In this document: positions 1 through 8,800 of the stretch, one piece after another
Position numbering within the stretch: position 1 is the first letter of the stretch
Layout: the number at the start of each line of letters is the position of its first letter
Origin: Azolla caroliniana
Lineage: Eukaryota; Polypodiophyta
Assembly: GCA_043228905.1 (NCBI GenBank)
Contig: JBHGNT010000008.1
Location: 2,852,001-2,916,000, forward strand
Direction: 5' to 3'
Length of the DNA stretch: 64,000 nt
The notes under the pieces: generated by a model
Seen by the model: only the letters and a program-made list of their open reading frames with translations
What the model was told of the DNA's origin: nothing
Database searches by the model: none
Translations under genes and position numbers: made by a program

Positions 1-29
1 TGATCAAAGAAATCGACACAGAGGTCATA

Positions 30-1846
30 ATGGCAGAGGCGATTCGAGCGTTAACAGGCCTTCCGGAGGGAGGCATACTCACAATCGACAATCCAACCCC
101 GGAGCAACTCATCAGGTATTTTGGTGAGTACTCTCTACCTAGCAAGGGCTACCGTACACAGGGCGGCGGAGATATGTTGTTCCGCGAGATTGCTCGTGTG
201 CTCCACGAATACGGCCACGTGTACCTTAGACCCCCTGTCATGCCGCAGAACCGGGCAGGGATGATCATCGCCACCTATGAAGGGATCAAGGTGGATTGGC
301 CAGTATTGATCGCAAATGGGTTGTGTGCGGCGATCGAGATCGTCAGAGGCAAAGACGACAAAGAAGGCCGAGACGGATGGAGGATATGGCACGCCGTAAC
401 GCAGTGGCTCACCTTGCTTGTGCCACCCGTCCAACCCAAGAAGCGAGGAAGAGTGGCAGACGGCACCCCAAAGACGGCTTCCAAACGACAATAGTTGTTG
501 GCCTCTAAGGCCAGTAAGGGAAAGGCGGCGGATGCAGAATAGGCGGCAACTGAAAGTGCCCAACGGAGGGAGGAGGAACCACCGGCACGGCCCGTAAAGG
601 TTACACTCCGCCGACCAGTGTATAGAGAAGCGGACCCCTTGGCGGCAAAACTCAATGCCGGGGCTCAGGAAGAGGAAATAGAGGAGGAGCCTACGGAGCA
701 CCTCCAGCGACGGTCGTCGGCAAGGACCATTGAGGCAGCCGGGAAACGTTCAGACCCTCAGACGGAGGAGGCACCGGCTCACCATAGTGAGACTCCCACG
801 CCAAGGAAGGAACCGGAACCGGTACGCATGGCACCGGAATCAGAAGCCCTGGCACCACCAGCAACACCGGCAAGTCCCATCCCGCCAGAGCCGGAAAGGT
901 CAATGCAGCCTCCCTCGGCCAGCCAAGAAGAAGCGCAAGGGGAACTAGGACAGCAGGGTGGTCCATGGGTAGAAATGGAACTACAACTTGGCGCAACCAG
1001 GCGGGACTACCCCTCTACAAGTGAGCCCATCTGTCAAACCTTCGTGCAAGCACAACAAGGCACCGGTAGCCTATGGCTCCGGTGGATAGGCGAACAGATA
1101 GCCGGAGCAGTGGGGTATATTGAGGCGGAAGAAAGAGCGCAAAGCGAACGGTTGCTCGCCACAACCGAACAACTAGAGACGGCCCAGTCCAGAATCCGGT
1201 GCCTTGAAAAAGACTTGGATCAGGTCACGACAGAGATGGCCAAAATGGCCTTAACGGCAACACAGATCCAATCACCGGTGACTTCGGTAAGTGTACAGAA
1301 TAAAGAAACGGATCGACTTGTACATAGCAATAAGACCCCGGCAATGGAAACCGTTCCGGCGAGAGATGCGGCGCAAACCCAGGAGCTTGCGGAATTGAGA
1401 GACGAACTTGCCGCACAAGAAGCGCTAAGGAGCCGTGAACGAGAATTGAAGACAGCGACCGAAGCCGAATTAAAGAAGACTGCTGAGAACCTCCGTCGGG
1501 CAGAGGAGAGCCTCCGGAAAGGCCATTAAGCGTACGACTGGCTAAAGGAGGAGAAAGACAAAGTGCTGCAGGAAAAGGACAAGCTGCGGAAAACGGCGGA
1601 AACAGAGATTGAACGGCTAAAGGAAGAGCTCCGCCAGCAGAAGGACCACGAGGACTGGGCCCGTCGTCAGATCAACGCACGGCTCAAGCAAAAGACAGAT
1701 GATTTTGAGCACCTGCACCGGGACTACAAACGGCTAGAAACGGAGCATAAAGAACGGATGGTCGAGCTCCAACAAGCAGTTGATCGGACCGTGACGGCGA
1801 TCGCCGACGAACGTGCGGAAAATACAAGACGCTTGGACGAGGCGGA
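30..1846 (+). pseudogene. Decayed coiled-coil ORF, left part (gag-like or mobile-domain-like, unidentified)
   Basis: I do not recognise the family. One reading frame runs from the ATG at 30 to 1846, interrupted only by TAG at 492, TAG at 540 and TAA at 1527, with no frameshift. The first 150 codons look globular (a patch rich in Trp, Gly and Ile near 280-420). A Pro/Glu-rich low-complexity stretch follows (620-1000), then long Glu/Lys/Arg/Gln heptad-like coiled coil (1090-1846). The frame continues exactly at 7437 if the copia element and one copy of its target duplication are removed, so this is one old gene split by insertion. No protease, reverse transcriptase or integrase is seen. GC content and codon use are higher than in the host genes nearby. 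It could be the gag-like protein of a non-autonomous LTR element or a plant mobile-domain protein. That it is broken is well supported; its identity is open. Confidence 0.6.
1842..1846. repeat. Target-site duplication of copia element 1 (left copy)
   Basis: The five bases gcgga lie directly before the left LTR and again at 7432-7436 directly after the right LTR. A perfect 5-bp duplication is the usual signature of copia integrase and fixes both element ends. Confidence 0.93.
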
Positions 1847-1938
1847 TGTTGGAGACAAGGCCGTCAATGCGGAAGATCAAACACCATTCGATTCGTGTTG
1901 AATACCTGCGTATGACAGTTTCTAAGGTCGTGCACAGA

Positions 1939-1990
<52 letters not shown>

Positions 1991-2170
1991 AAAGAGTCTT
2001 TCTATTCCATAAGACAATAATACAACCAACCTTACAAAAAGGTTACAAGGTCACTATATATAGTGACCGACTTAGGGCAACTACCATTTATGCTAATTAC
2101 ACAAATGGCCCAAACTTGATCTATACAAAGGGATAGTGTGAATACGTCCATTATACACTTGTATTCGACA
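1847..2170 (-). repeat. Copia element 1, 3' LTR (minus orientation)
   Basis: It begins TGTTGGAGAC and ends TTCGACA on the plus strand, the TG...CA ends of an LTR. It holds a GA microsatellite (about 1945-1987) and a perfect 20-bp palindrome around a TATA box (2049-2068). It matches 7110-7431 except for GA-run length. Confidence 0.95.
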
Positions 2171-2180
2171 CTCCCCCGTA
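2171..2180 (-). other. Polypurine tract of copia element 1
   Basis: Read on the minus strand, ACGGGGGAG lies directly before the 3' LTR. This is the expected position and composition for the plus-strand primer of reverse transcription. Confidence 0.85.
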
Positions 2181-2363
2181 ATGGGCGTATACATGGGTTA
2201 TCTAAGATTACAGGTATAAACCTAGGTTCTCGGACATATCAGTTTTGTTCGAGTCGGCAGGGTCCGAAGGCAGAAGACCGGACTGGTCGGGTCGGAAGAG
2301 TTGAAGTCGATCGTTAAGGAACTGATGTCGGTTGTCGGAAGCCATCCTGCGCTGTGTCCTGCT

Positions 2364-5300
2364 CTAACCGGACTGGTTTGTCGTTACGCCCATCTGATGC
2401 CGAAGGGACCGAAAGCGGTCTGCCGAAAGACACTTGGTCATTCCATCTGCGACATTGTCGGTTGTGGATATTTTCTCTAGACCGATTTTCCCTGAAATGA
2501 CGCAGTCCCGAACGAAGTGATATCGAACGTCGATATGTTTGGAGGCGTTGTGGTGAACCGGATTTCTCGACAAGGCAACAGCACCTTGACTGTCGCTATA
2601 GACAACTGGAGCCGAGTCATGGTCGACTTGCCGAAACGTGTGCGCCAGCCGGCCGAGCCACAAAGCTTCTTTTGCAGCGTCGGACGCAGCTACATATTCT
2701 GCTTCGGTCGTTGAGGTCGCTGTGCACTCCTGAAGTTTCAACTTCCACGAAATTGCTCCATTGCCGAATTTGAAGCAGTATCCGGTTGTTGATTTCCGAC
2801 TTTCTATACAGCCGGCGAAGTCCGAGTCGGTGTAACCGACTACGCCTGAGGTTGAGTTCGGACCGAAAAGAATGCCGTGATCTTTTGTGCCAGCCAGATA
2901 TTTGAACACATGCTTGACTGCGTTCCAATGCGATCGGCCAGGATTGTGCATAAATCTGCTAACGACTCCTACGACATGAGAGATATCAGGCCGTGTCGCG
3001 ACCATCAGGTACATAAGGGAGCCGACTGCCGGTGCATACGGTACCGACTTCATATCTTCCCCCTCCGGACCGGATGTCGGGCAGTCTCGCTGAGAGAGCC
3101 GAAGATTCATGGGGAGCGGGGTTGAAGCAGATTTGGCTGATTGCATGTTGAAGCGTTCCAAGACACGTCCGATATAGTCGGTCTGAGACAAAAAAAGATG
3201 TCGTTTATCGCGATGCCGACTAATCTTCATGCCAAGTATGTGTCGTGCCGGACCGAGGTCCTTCATGGCAAACTTCAACCGCAGTTGCCGAATGAGATCG
3301 GCAAGTTCGCCCGCGTGGCGTCCAGAAATTAGCATGTCGTCCACGTAAATGATGAGGAAGATGGGTGATCCATCTTGAGCTGTGTTGGTAAAAAGACAAT
3401 GGTCCTCATCGCTTTTTGAGAAGCCGATCGATTGGATGAAGTCGTCGAACTTCTTGTACCATTGTCGCGGTGCCTGTTTGAGGCCGTATAGACTCTTCCT
3501 GAGTCGGCAGACTAGATGTTCTTGGCCAGTTGCCACGAAGCCTTTTGGCTGCTCCATATAAATTTCCTCTTCAAGATCACCATGGAGGAAGGCTGTTTTG
3601 ACATCTAGCTGAATCAGCTCCAAGTTGTCGGCTGCCACTACGCCGAGTAGAAAACGAAGGGTTGTCATTTTCACCACTGGTGAAAAAATCTCGTCGAAGT
3701 CGACGCCATATTCTTGTCGGAAGCCCTTCGCAACTAATCTGGCCTTGTACTTTGGGGTGGTCGAATCAGACGTCTCTTTTAGTCGATAAACCCACTTGCA
3801 AGGAAGAGCACGTCGATTCTTAGGTAATTCGACCAGATCCCAAGTCTTGTTTGCCCGAATGGAGTGCATTTCCGACTCCATCGCCAGATGCCAGGTGGCT
3901 GAATCGACAAATGTCGATGCTTCTTCGTAAGACGTCGGTTCGCCGGCGTCGGTGAAGAAAATTCCAGGAGAATACCTCTCCGGAGGTTGCGACAGTCTCT
4001 CGGATCGTCGAGGTATGATTGGACTGGTCGTATCGGGTATCGAGGTCGGATGGTCCGAAAGCGAATGATTCTGCTGTGCCGAGTCGGAGTTGTCCGAGTC
4101 GGTAGTGGAAGGTTCAGCTACCCGTGAAGCTGACCGTGTGTTAAGAGCGGGGCCTTCTTGAAGGGTCGGCACATCGGAAAATGTTACCCTTCGGACTTCG
4201 ATCGGTTTTTCGACTGATGGATTCATAGCCGACTCGTTGAACACAACGTCCGAACTTCGAACGATTTGTCTGCGTTCGGGGTCCCAGAGTCGGTATCCCA
4301 TTTCGCCGTCTGATCCATATCCAAGGAAAATGCATTTCCTGGACCGAGGTGCAAGTTTTCGGCGATCATCTTTCGGAATAAGGGCGTACGCCTCGCATCC
4401 GAAGATCCTCAGCTTGTCGTAATTCGGCTTACTGCCGATCCATAGTTCCTGAGGAATTTGAAGTCCTAGAGGTCTGCTTGGCGACATATTGATTATGTGT
4501 ACTGCCGTGAGTAGAGCCTCTGCCCAGAAGCCATCCGACAGTCCGGAGTGTTGGAGCATGGAAACTATCCGTTCTTGGATTGTCCGATTCATGCGTTCTG
4601 CAATCCCGTTTTGCTCCGGACTGTGTGGTGCCGTAAATTCACGTCGGATGCCGCGTTGTCGGCAGAATTTGACGAATTCTTCTGATTTGAACTCTCCCCC
4701 ATTGTCGGTCCGAAAGCATTTCAGTTTTCGGTCAGTTTGATTTTCTACCATAGCGAGCCAATCGGAGAAGATCGAGAAGACACGATCTTTGGTGCGAATT
4801 GGATAAGCCCACACCTTTCGAGTCGAATCGTCAATAAAACTGACGAAGTAAGAGGCACCGCCGAGAGACTGATGCGGCATTGGGCCACAGACGTCCGAGT
4901 GGACTAAATCGAGAGGTCTCGTTTCTCTTGGTGCTGATGTCGGGTGTGATGCGGCTGCTTGTTTGCCATATTGGCAATGTTCGCAGAATTGATGGTCCGA
5001 GAAGGAGAGTTTAGGGATGTATCCGGCTCTAGATAGATGCGTAATGCCGGCCTTGCTGAGGTGTCCTAATCTTCTGTGCCATAGTGATGACACAGGTATA
5101 TCCACCAAAAACAGGTTACCGTCTCTGAGCGTAACATGTAACGGATACAATGAGTGTATCTTGGGTCCTCTAGCAAGCAGGAGGTTCCCCCTGTGGAGTG
5201 TCCACCCTCCCGAAGAAAAACCGGCACGAATGCCGTCTTCATCTAGTTGTCCGACTGAGATCAATGGTCTTGAGAGCTCGGGTACATGTCGGACATTGTG

Positions 5301-6398
5301 AAGTACAAGTGTAGAGCCACCTGCAAGGTTGAGCTCTACTGTGCCGATTCCAATGATGTCACAGTGTTGCGAGTTGCCGACTCGAACTGAGTCGGAGTGA
5401 CGGATCGTATATTGCCGAAATTGGGATCGATGAGGAGTCACGTGAAATGACGCGCCCGAATCTAAGAGCCATGTGCTCGATTCTTCAGTCGTGAGCAGAA
5501 CTTCTGATCCGACTGGATTTTCGATTGATAGTATATTCGGGTCGTTTGGTAGCACATCAGCTGAGAAGCTGACGTAATTGATCTCCTCATGCCGGCCACT
5601 CTTCTTGTCTGATTTCTGAGACTTGTCGTTCTTGTTCTTGAGTGCGCGGCAGTCGGCTTTGATGTGTCCGGGTTTCTTGCAATAGTTGCAGATTCGATTA
5701 TCCCGTGACTGGCTCCATCTTCGTTGATTGTTCGGCTGCCGTGAGGAATCTCTTCCTCGTATGTTCGATCGGTCTGTCGAACCTTGTACTATGTAAGCGT
5801 CATCTGTTGAGTCTTTGGCGAAAGACTTTCTCCGAGCTGCTTCGGTCAGGATTGCGCTCGTGATTTCGGAGTATTTAACAGCCGTGGTTGACGCGTTGCA
5901 CACGGTTGTGACGAAAGTTTCCCATGATGAGGGAAGGCTGCTCATGAGTATCATTGCTCTGAGTTCATCCTCGATTGCCGTTCCCTGAGATGAGATTTGG
6001 GAGCTTATGCTTTCGTACTCATTGAGATGTGCTTGAACCGAATCGGATTCTTTCATCCGCAAGTTGTAGAGGCGCCGGATCAGAAACATCTTCGTTGCGG
6101 CGACCTTCTTTTCGTAAGTGTCCGGCAGTGTTTTCCACAGTTCGAATGCTGTCGTACACGATTGCACCGTAAAGTATACCGATTCCGATAGGTGCATCCG
6201 AATCGTGGCGCGGACGATTCTGTCCAGCTTCTGCCACTCAATTGGTTTGTATCCTTCTGGAGGTTCTTCATTTTCGATGGGATCGATTTGCCCCTTGACT
6301 ATGAGATAGTCCTGCATTTGCCCCTTCCAGAAGTTGAAGTTCGATCCATCGAACTTTCGTAGACTCATTTCTGACGAGCCGGATGTTGATGTCATCAA
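2364..6398 (-). CDS. Copia gag-pol polyprotein, 1344 aa
   Basis: Single ORF, order gag-protease-integrase-reverse transcriptase-RNase H, which is diagnostic of Ty1/copia. Gag begins with a copia-type N-terminus (FDGSNFNFWKGQM) and carries a CCHC zinc knuckle (CNYCKKPGHIKADC, about residue 236). The aspartic protease motif LLDSGASFH is near 310. The HHCC integrase zinc region (WHRRLGHL...CEHCQYGK) is near 440-480. The integrase catalytic triad sits at about 499 (HSDVCGP), 563 (DNGGEF) and 600 (NGIAERMNR). The RT active site YVDDM is near 1018, and RNase H (YTDSDFAGC, then HIDVRYHFV) runs from about 1187. No stops or frameshifts. The Met-Met start lies about 700 nt after the primer site. Function: makes the proteins that copy and integrate the element. 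Confidence 0.95.
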   Translation of the reverse strand: MMTSTSGSSEMSLRKFDGSNFNFWKGQMQDYLIVKGQIDPIENEEPPEGYKPIEWQKLDRIVRATIRMHLSESVYFTVQSCTTAFELWKTLPDTYEKKVAATKMFLIRRLYNLRMKESDSVQAHLNEYESISSQISSQGTAIEDELRAMILMSSLPSSWETFVTTVCNASTTAVKYSEITSAILTEAARRKSFAKDSTDDAYIVQGSTDRSNIRGRDSSRQPNNQRRWSQSRDNRICNYCKKPGHIKADCRALKNKNDKSQKSDKKSGRHEEINYVSFSADVLPNDPNILSIENPVGSEVLLTTEESSTWLLDSGASFHVTPHRSQFRQYTIRHSDSVRVGNSQHCDIIGIGTVELNLAGGSTLVLHNVRHVPELSRPLISVGQLDEDGIRAGFSSGGWTLHRGNLLLARGPKIHSLYPLHVTLRDGNLFLVDIPVSSLWHRRLGHLSKAGITHLSRAGYIPKLSFSDHQFCEHCQYGKQAAASHPTSAPRETRPLDLVHSDVCGPMPHQSLGGASYFVSFIDDSTRKVWAYPIRTKDRVFSIFSDWLAMVENQTDRKLKCFRTDNGGEFKSEEFVKFCRQRGIRREFTAPHSPEQNGIAERMNRTIQERIVSMLQHSGLSDGFWAEALLTAVHIINMSPSRPLGLQIPQELWIGSKPNYDKLRIFGCEAYALIPKDDRRKLAPRSRKCIFLGYGSDGEMGYRLWDPERRQIVRSSDVVFNESAMNPSVEKPIEVRRVTFSDVPTLQEGPALNTRSASRVAEPSTTDSDNSDSAQQNHSLSDHPTSIPDTTSPIIPRRSERLSQPPERYSPGIFFTDAGEPTSYEEASTFVDSATWHLAMESEMHSIRANKTWDLVELPKNRRALPCKWVYRLKETSDSTTPKYKARLVAKGFRQEYGVDFDEIFSPVVKMTTLRFLLGVVAADNLELIQLDVKTAFLHGDLEEEIYMEQPKGFVATGQEHLVCRLRKSLYGLKQAPRQWYKKFDDFIQSIGFSKSDEDHCLFTNTAQDGSPIFLIIYVDDMLISGRHAGELADLIRQLRLKFAMKDLGPARHILGMKISRHRDKRHLFLSQTDYIGRVLERFNMQSAKSASTPLPMNLRLSQRDCPTSGPEGEDMKSVPYAPAVGSLMYLMVATRPDISHVVGVVSRFMHNPGRSHWNAVKHVFKYLAGTKDHGILFGPNSTSGVVGYTDSDFAGCIESRKSTTGYCFKFGNGAISWKLKLQECTATSTTEAEYVAASDAAKEALWLGRLAHTFRQVDHDSAPVVYSDSQGAVALSRNPVHHNASKHIDVRYHFVRDCVISGKIGLEKISTTDNVADGMTKCLSADRFRSLRHQMGVTTNQSG

Positions 6399-7095
6399 AT
6401 TTGGTTTCGGTTGACTAAGCTCGGTTCGGAGTTGACTACGAACCTTGTTGGAGTGCAGCCGGTTGGCTCACCCGATATCGTTCTAGTCGGATTCGAACCC
6501 GAGTCGGTTCGGCTTAGGATATATGTATTGTTGAACTTGCTCGAATTGACTCCGGTAACTTGAGGGACAGAACCGACTGGTCTTCCCGAATGTTGCCGAG
6601 TCGGAGTGAGCCCGGTTCGCTTCCGAATATATATGCCAAGTACCGATTATTGAAACCGATTGTCTGGACCGATTCTGCTTCGGGTGACTGCAACGACGAG
6701 AGAGACGGATCCAACTGATCCTCCCGAATGTCGATCAGCCGGATGAAGCACGAATTGGGGTTGTTGTCTTGAGACCGATCTGCACCAAGTGGTTACAATG
6801 AGCGGCGAGCAGCGTTTGATGACCTCTTCGGATGCCGTTTAACCGAGTGGAGCACGATCGTGTCAATGTTGCACAAGGGGATTTCACCTCGAGCGGTTAC
6901 GATCACAAGGAACAGAGTACAACCGGCTGGCTTACTCCAAGCGAAGATGATCTAACGCGATGAGATGCAAGCCTCGTTTTTCTTCTTCTTCTCTCTTCTT
7001 CGAATGACGCGAATACTGTGCAGGCTGTGATGAAGCGAAGAACCGAATGTTGTGCAGGCTGAGACGACGGCCGACAGCGGGTGTTGAGGAACCTA
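6399..7095 (-). other. Untranslated leader of copia element 1
   Basis: About 700 nt lie between the primer-binding site and the gag start. I see no conserved ORF. Short GTCGG/CCGAC words recur. The packaging and dimerisation signals of such elements normally lie here, but nothing specific can be shown. Confidence 0.6.
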
Positions 7096-7107
7096 GCTCT
7101 GATACCA
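7096..7107 (-). other. Primer-binding site, tRNA-iMet type
   Basis: On the minus strand the sequence TGGTATCAGAGC follows the 5' LTR after two bases. It is the standard plant copia primer site, complementary to the 3' end of initiator tRNA-Met. Confidence 0.93.
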
Positions 7108-7109
7108 GA

Positions 7110-7201
7110 TGTTGGAGACAAGGCCGTCAATGCGGAAGATCAAACACCATTCGATTCGTGTTGAATACCTGCGTATGACAGTTTCTAAGGTCGTGCACAG
7201 A

Positions 7202-7251
<50 letters not shown>

Positions 7252-7431
7252 AAAGAGTCTTTCTATTCCATAAGACAATAATACAACCAACCTTACAAAA
7301 AGGTTACAAGGTCACTATATATAGTGACCGACTTAGGGCAACTACCATTTATGCTAATTACACAAATGGCCCAAACTTGATCTATACAAAGGGATAGTGT
7401 GAATACGTCCATTATACACTTGTATTCGACA
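7110..7431 (-). repeat. Copia element 1, 5' LTR (minus orientation)
   Basis: Near-identical partner of 1847-2170, two bases shorter in the GA run. It holds the same TATA palindrome at 7310-7329. It should carry promoter, R region and polyadenylation signals for the element. Confidence 0.95.
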
Positions 7432-7436
7432 GCGGA

Positions 7437-8226
7437 GAAGGTTCGGATGGAGCTCCAGAGGCAGCAGCAGGAAGACAAAGACAGAGCGTCAACAATATTG
7501 CAGAAATTACAAAGCACATATCAAAGGCAATTAACGCATTACAAGGCGCAGGCGGAGGACAACGTCAAAATCATCAAACAACTGAAGGAGGAACGACAAG
7601 CGGCGGAAACCAAATCGCAAATTGGAACGAGCCGGATTCAGTCCATCCTCCGGGCATGGCTGAATCAGACAAAACACTTGATTGTTGAAAGCTCCGTAAA
7701 ATGGTGGACAAAGTGGGCACAAAACGCGGCGGAACTCCAGTTGCTACGGGCAGATGTGGCAAACCGACGGAAGGAAGGAGATGATTGTTATACGTTGACT
7801 TCTAAGGACTTCACCGCCATACGGGACGAGCTGGCCGATGACTTCCAAGTCCTGGCAGATGAACAGCTGGCGCAGGTCAGGCAGCTCGTAGCTCAGCTAG
7901 ACGATGATAGGCTGGATGCTCAAATTCAGTTTGAAAGCTACGAGCGGTCCCGAGTTTGAGAAGAAAAAGCAAGGGAAGTGGCAACGGTTAACCTTAGTGA
8001 TGAGGAACCATCACCGAATGAGGGCCAGCCCGGAACCAGTCAACCGGAGACCACTACGACGCAGGGAGCAACGACGGAGACGCCGGTGTCAGAGCAACAA
8101 ACGGAGGAGCAGCCGCAGTAGCCACCAACGGACCCGCCGCAACATCAGCAACAACAACAACCACTTCCAGATGAACCAGTGGAGCCTCTCGAACAAAGCA
8201 TTCTGGATATTTTGGACGAAGAATAG
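7437..8226 (+). pseudogene. Decayed coiled-coil ORF, right part
   Basis: Continuation of the frame at 30-1846 after the copia insertion. More coiled coil (Glu/Gln/Lys/Arg-rich, 7437-7950) is followed by a Thr/Gln/Pro-rich tail and an acidic end (near 8190-8223). In-frame stops are TGA at 7957 and TAG at 8119; the natural end is the TAG at 8224. As on the left side there are no frameshifts, and both premature stops could come from CGA or CAG by a single C-to-T change. Function unknown; see the left part. Confidence 0.6.
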
Positions 8227-8800
8227 CAAGGGTCGGTTGTGGATTCGACGTACAAGGTACTGTCCCACGGGCCTGCCATGTGTTACCGGCCGGCAAAGGA
8301 GTCTAGAGTGGGAAACGGAGAGTTATTTAAGTAGTAGGAATGTGGTTGTAATTAAGCTATGAGTGTGGACGGACGGACCGGAATCGGTATGTCGTTCCGG
8401 ATCCGGACCGATCCCGAACAGGTGCGGATGGCACCGTTTTGTAATACAGACCGGAAACCTATTTAAAGGCCTGGATACAATGTAATAGATAGCGGTTAAT
8501 TAATAGAAGCTTAGCGTTGTTATCTTTCTCTGTTAATTGTCGTTCTGTCTTAATTGTTATATTTTACGCATGTAATTATGAAAGACGATCATGCTAAGTA
8601 ACTTAATTAAGTCGGATTAAGCGTTGAGTCTAATCTGGTTGCCGTAACACCCTTTGGTGAAGTGTCTTCCGTAGACACCCTGTGTTAGGCCATTGTCCGG
8701 CCCGAAGAGTTAACACATGTGCTTCGGCTTGCGTCTTTCTTCACAGCTTTTGCGCGGTTGCGGAATCTACGCGTTATTGCGATTGCGTAGTGTCTTGTGT
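8227..8800 (+). other. 3' flank of the coiled-coil element, LTR-like
   Basis: Non-coding. A TATTTAAAGG box near 8459 is followed by a sequence of the kind seen in LTR transcription-start regions and then by GC-rich DNA up to the copia 2 boundary. This would suit a 3' LTR of the element that carried the coiled-coil ORF, but no partner LTR lies in the window, so the call is tentative. Confidence 0.3.

Larger units (their letters stand above)
1847..7431 (-). mobile_element. Intact Ty1/copia LTR retrotransposon (element 1)
   Basis: A complete 5585-bp element on the minus strand. It has LTRs of 324 bp (1847-2170) and 322 bp (7110-7431), a tRNA-iMet primer-binding site (7096-7107), one uninterrupted gag-pol ORF (2364-6398), a polypurine tract (about 2171-2180) and a perfect gcgga target duplication. 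By eye the LTRs differ only in the length of an internal GA run, so insertion is recent in evolutionary terms. Every catalytic motif I looked for is present, so the copy may be competent. It has landed in, and split, the older coiled-coil ORF. Confidence 0.95.

Noticed and set aside
2517-6309. Plus-strand ORFs of 60-100 codons inside copia element 1
   Set aside because: Shadows of the intact minus-strand gag-pol frame.
30-8226. Premature stops repaired by U-to-C RNA editing (known in hornwort and fern organelles)
   Set aside because: The locus is nuclear and split by a copia element; U-to-C editing is an organelle process. Simple decay explains the stops.
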